Origin: a bacterium
GTDB lineage: Bacteria; Bacillota; Clostridia; Oscillospirales; Acutalibacteraceae
Direction of reading: 5' to 3'
Assembly: GCA_020625635.1 (NCBI GenBank)
Contig: JAHLBL010000083.1
Coordinates: forward strand, 1 to 7,095
Length of the DNA: 7,095 nt
Shown here piece by piece: positions 5,678-7,095 of this stretch (positions within the stretch are counted from its first letter, which is position 1; each line of letters begins with the position of its first letter). A program made the position numbers and the translations under genes. The notes beneath the pieces are model-generated. The model worked only from the letters and a program-made list of their open reading frames with translations, ran no database searches and was not told the DNA's origin.

Positions 5678-7095
5678 ATGTTCAAGTTAAGACGATTTCT
5701 CACCGACTATAAGCTTCAGCTCGTCGTCGGACCGCTGTGCAAGCTTTTTGAGGCTGTGCTGGAGCTTTTTGTCCCGCTCGTAATGGCGGATATAATCGAC
5801 AACGGAATACTGAAAAACGACTCCGCCCATATTCTTTTTATGGGTGGAGTTATGGTCGCGCTCGGAATCGTAGGACTGAGCTCCGCGCTTGTGTGCCAGT
5901 ATATGGCGTCCTACACCTCTCAGGGCGCGGGTACAAAGATACGCACGGCTATGTTTAAGCACATAAACTCGCTGTCTCACCGCGAGCTTGATGAAATCGG
6001 CACGCCGTCGCTTATCACCAGAATGACGAGCGATATCAACGCCGTTCAGGCGAATGTCGCTATGACTATGCGCCTGCTGCTTCGCGCGCCCTTCCTTATT
6101 ATCGGAGCGCTCGTTATGGCGTGCTTTATAGATTTAAAGCTTTCGCTGATTTTCTTCGGCGCGTCGCTGCTTATCGGACTTGTGCTCTGGCTCGTGATGA
6201 CGCGGTCGCTGCCGTTTTACAAGGCGGTTCAGAAAAAGCTTGACCGCTTATCGCTTTTGTCCCGCGAAAATCTCAGCGGCAACAGGGTGATCCGCGCGTT
6301 TTCAAAGCAGAGCAGCTCGTGCGGCGAGTTTGAGGAAGAGGCTCAGTCGCTCGCGAAAACCTCGGAGAGAGTGGGAAGGTTATCGGCTCTGCTGAATCCC
6401 GCTACCTACGTGATCGCCTACGGCGCGATCGTGCTTATTCTGTGGTTCGGCGGAAAGCAGGTCGACGGCGGCAGCCTGCTCTCGGGCGATATTATCGCGC
6501 TCACCAGCTATATGACGCAGATCCTTCTCGCGATGATCGTGCTCGCTAACCTCGTTGTGCTTCTTTCCAGAGGCAGCGCGTCGGCGGCGCGAATAAATGA
6601 TGTGTTCGCGATAGAGCCCTCTGTCAAGGAAATGTCAACCGAGCGGGTAGAGCCGAATGACAAAGCCCCGAAAATTGAATTTAAAAATGTAAGCTTTTCG
6701 TACAACGAGGGCGATAACGACCTCGACGAAATCAGCTTTACTATAGAAAAAAACACCCTTACGGGTATTATCGGACCGACGGGCTCGGGAAAAACTACCG
6801 TTCTCAGTCTGATAATGCGTTATTACGACGTCAACGAAGGTTCAGTTGAGGTTGACGGAACCGACGTGCGGCGCTATCCGTTTAAGCAGCTCCGTTCGTC
6901 AATCGCCGTCGTACCGCAGAAAAGCGTTCTGTTCAGCGGCACGATCCGCTCTAATCTGCGCTGGCAGAACCCCGACGCGAGCGACGAGGAAATCCGCCGC
7001 GCGCTGAAAATCGCGCAGGCTGATTCCTTTGTGACCGACCTCGACGCGCATGTCGCTCAGGGAGGAACGAATTTCTCGGGCGGTCAGCGCCAGCG
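5678..7095 (+). CDS. ABC exporter half-transporter (membrane domain fused to ATPase), 3' end cut by window edge
   Basis: The first 472 residues of an MdlB/MsbA-like exporter subunit. The membrane domain spans roughly 1-310 with hydrophobic segments near 12-37, 52-75, 132-151, 154-175, 241-258 and 275-297. It contains the coupling-loop region typical of exporters (for example DEIGTPSLITRMTSDI, 105-120). The ATPase domain begins near 331 with Walker A GPTGSGKTT (366-374) and the Q-loop glutamine Q414 (VPQKS). The sequence stops inside the signature FSGGQ (466-470), so Walker B and the H-loop lie outside the window. The ATG start gives an N-terminus (MFKLRRFLTDYK) that looks natural for the family. 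It has no recognisable Shine-Dalgarno sequence, unlike the four genes before it, and is in the same frame as the upstream stop, six codons away. Such subunits often pair with a second one encoded next door. The substrate cannot be assigned; drugs, lipids or peptides are all possible. Confidence 0.92.
   Translation, partial: MFKLRRFLTDYKLQLVVGPLCKLFEAVLELFVPLVMADIIDNGILKNDSAHILFMGGVMVALGIVGLSSALVCQYMASYTSQGAGTKIRTAMFKHINSLSHRELDEIGTPSLITRMTSDINAVQANVAMTMRLLLRAPFLIIGALVMACFIDLKLSLIFFGASLLIGLVLWLVMTRSLPFYKAVQKKLDRLSLLSRENLSGNRVIRAFSKQSSSCGEFEEEAQSLAKTSERVGRLSALLNPATYVIAYGAIVLILWFGGKQVDGGSLLSGDIIALTSYMTQILLAMIVLANLVVLLSRGSASAARINDVFAIEPSVKEMSTERVEPNDKAPKIEFKNVSFSYNEGDNDLDEISFTIEKNTLTGIIGPTGSGKTTVLSLIMRYYDVNEGSVEVDGTDVRRYPFKQLRSSIAVVPQKSVLFSGTIRSNLRWQNPDASDEEIRRALKIAQADSFVTDLDAHVAQGGTNFSGGQRQ

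Noticed and set aside
5687..5980. A 97-residue minus-strand open frame near the start of the ABC exporter
   Set aside because: The plus strand here encodes a clear exporter membrane domain continuing without a break to the window edge, so the minus frame is a shadow.

Overview
The window looks like chromosomal DNA of an endospore-forming, Gram-positive clostridial bacterium, probably of the gut Oscillospirales/Ruminococcaceae type. The support is an intact spoVAE sporulation gene, strong AAGGAGG ribosome binding sites, GTG/ATG starts, tightly packed genes and moderate GC. The species cannot be told from the sequence. No mobile element, CRISPR array, rRNA or tRNA was seen.

Left part (1-640): the 3' end of an unrecognised plus-strand gene runs in from the left edge. 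It meets, tail to tail and only 15 bases apart, a minus-strand spoVAE. SpoVAE is a small membrane protein of the SpoVA channel, which moves dipicolinic acid into and out of spores. The spoVAC and spoVAD genes that usually precede it are absent on its upstream side.

Middle (641-779): a 139-base AT-rich divergent intergenic region. It holds an 11-base direct repeat, two dyad symmetries and a TATAAT box, and probably carries the promoters of spoVAE (leftward) and of the transporter operon (rightward).

Right part (780-7095): five plus-strand genes with gaps of 3, 12, -4 and 18 bases, almost certainly one operon. The first four form a complete module resembling the gliding-motility GldA-GldF-GldG ABC system: an ATPase, a six-helix ABC-2 permease, a GldG-type auxiliary protein anchored at both ends, and a DUF4340 protein anchored at its N-terminus with a large outer-surface part. 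In Bacteroidota the Gld genes are tied to gliding; related modules occur in non-gliding bacteria, where the substrate is not established. The fifth gene is the start of a separate fused membrane-ATPase exporter half, cut by the right edge inside its ABC signature motif.

A plausible working model is that the ATPase powers the permease while the GldG-like and DUF4340 proteins form its extracytoplasmic part. The ABC exporter may be co-transcribed but mechanistically separate. The most notable points are the Gld-like module in a probable spore former, its divergent pairing with a lone spoVAE, the threefold repeat visible in the DUF4340 protein, and the organised divergent control region.
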